From: Thermoplasmata archaeon
Lineage (GTDB): Archaea; Thermoplasmatota; Thermoplasmata; Thermoplasmatales; Thermoplasmataceae
Length of the DNA: 5,808 nt
Assembly: GCA_021795055.1 (NCBI GenBank)
Contig: JAJYPW010000062.1
Span: forward strand, 1-5,808
Direction of reading: 5' to 3'
The position numbers and the translations under genes were made by a program. This document shows positions 5,355 through 5,808 of the stretch, piece after piece. The notes below the pieces were generated by a model. It was not told the origin of the DNA. It did not search any database and saw only the letters and a list, made by a program, of their open reading frames with translations. The stretch's first letter is position 1. Every line of letters starts with the position of its first letter.

Positions 5355-5808
5355 GTGCCACTTGCGGAAACCCCGGGCCATGAAACTTCAGACGGTGCCG
5401 GGGTTAAATTGAGAAGAATGTTCGGCGGTCCATCGACAACAACACTGACCGATCCCTTCCTGCTGCTGGATCATTTTGGATCTGCCAACAGGTCTGATTA
5501 TATAGCAGGTTTTCCCTGGCATCCCCATCGCGGAATCGAGACAGTGACCTATCTGGCTGATGGAAAGGTTGTCCATGAGGACAGCACCGGCAATAAAGGG
5601 GTTATCTATCCCGGAGATATACAGTGGATGACTGCAGGAAGTGGTATTTACCATCAGGAAATGCCACAGCCACTTGAGCCCACCGATAAGGAAGCTTTAC
5701 TTCGATCCTCGGGAGTGAAGGATAATGTAGCCGGTTTTCAGCTTTGGATCAACCTTCCCGCATCATCCAAGATGAAGCAGCCCGTGTACAGGGGAATAAA
5801 GGGGTCTT
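5355..5808 (+). CDS. Pirin family protein, 3' end cut by the window
   Basis: The first 151 residues of a pirin, a bicupin protein that binds one iron or similar metal in its N-terminal cupin. The signature runs in order: DGAGVKLRRMFGG (13-25), DPFLLLDHFGS (33-43), GFPWHPHRGIETVTYL (52-67), VVHED (72-76), PGDIQWMTAGSGIYHQEM (86-103) and GFQLWINLPASSKM (127-140). The metal ligands H56, H58, H100 and E102 are all present. Some pirins are quercetin 2,3-dioxygenases and human pirin is a redox-sensitive transcriptional co-regulator; the role here is unknown. GTG at 5355 is chosen because the next in-frame ATG (5418) would remove the conserved DGAGVKLRR strand and an in-frame TGA lies at 5322. A loop at about 105-126 is longer than in human pirin. 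Pirins are usually about 280-300 residues, so roughly half is missing at the window edge. Confidence 0.92.
   Translation, partial: MPLAETPGHETSDGAGVKLRRMFGGPSTTTLTDPFLLLDHFGSANRSDYIAGFPWHPHRGIETVTYLADGKVVHEDSTGNKGVIYPGDIQWMTAGSGIYHQEMPQPLEPTDKEALLRSSGVKDNVAGFQLWINLPASSKMKQPVYRGIKGS

Noticed and set aside
5380..5412. Ten-residue ORF from the ATG at 5380 inside the pirin 5' region, with a TATA-like CCTATAAAG upstream
   Set aside because: It is out of frame with pirin. Conserved pirin residues are read continuously in the other frame across this stretch, so neither a separate gene nor a frameshift is needed.
1..5808. CRISPR arrays, insertion sequences, tRNA genes, attachment sites
   Set aside because: I found no regular direct repeats, transposase sequence, terminal inverted repeats or cloverleaf-like segments by reading the window.

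Overview
The window reads as ordinary chromosomal DNA from a moderately thermophilic or acidophilic euryarchaeon, most likely of the Thermoplasmatales (Thermoplasma/Ferroplasma/'alphabet-plasma' type). This rests on AGG and ATA codons being common, AT-rich TATA boxes about 25-28 bases before start codons with no Shine-Dalgarno (leaderless genes), few operons, and a gene mix typical of acidophilic heterotrophs. The assignment is inference; no rRNA or tRNA is present to confirm it. Seven protein genes are supported. There is no CRISPR array, insertion sequence, tRNA or rRNA, and no clear novel defence or mobile system.

Layout. Bases 85-1395 (+) encode a 12-helix MFS transporter of the sugar/metabolite:H+ symporter type, starting at GTG. 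It runs tail-to-tail into a glycerophosphodiester phosphodiesterase on the minus strand (1392-2123); the two stop codons share one CTAG palindrome, with a small hairpin next to it. A divergent intergenic region of about 205 bases follows (2124-2328). It holds promoters for both flanking genes and two perfect 8-bp inverted repeats, the best operator candidates in the window. To its right lie an SDR-family, probably glucose-1-dehydrogenase-type, enzyme (2329-3114) and an HSL-family alpha/beta-hydrolase (3188-4120), each probably with its own promoter. After an oligo-T terminator, a textbook leaderless promoter drives msrB (4217-4594), whose end overlaps msrA (4584-5141). After a 213-base gap, the 5' part of a pirin gene starts at about 5355 and runs off the right edge.

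Functionally the left half looks like scavenging of organic carbon: uptake, glycerophosphodiester cleavage, aldose oxidation and ester hydrolysis. The right half looks like oxidative damage repair: MsrB and MsrA reduce the two epimers of methionine sulfoxide, and pirin is a metal-binding cupin often linked to redox stress. These links come from gene content and adjacency, not from proven co-regulation. The points most worth checking are the paired inverted repeats at 2186-2207 and 2273-2291, the true start of the phosphodiesterase (2108 rather than 2123), the Bacillus-like glucose dehydrogenase in an archaeal setting, and the non-ATG start of pirin.
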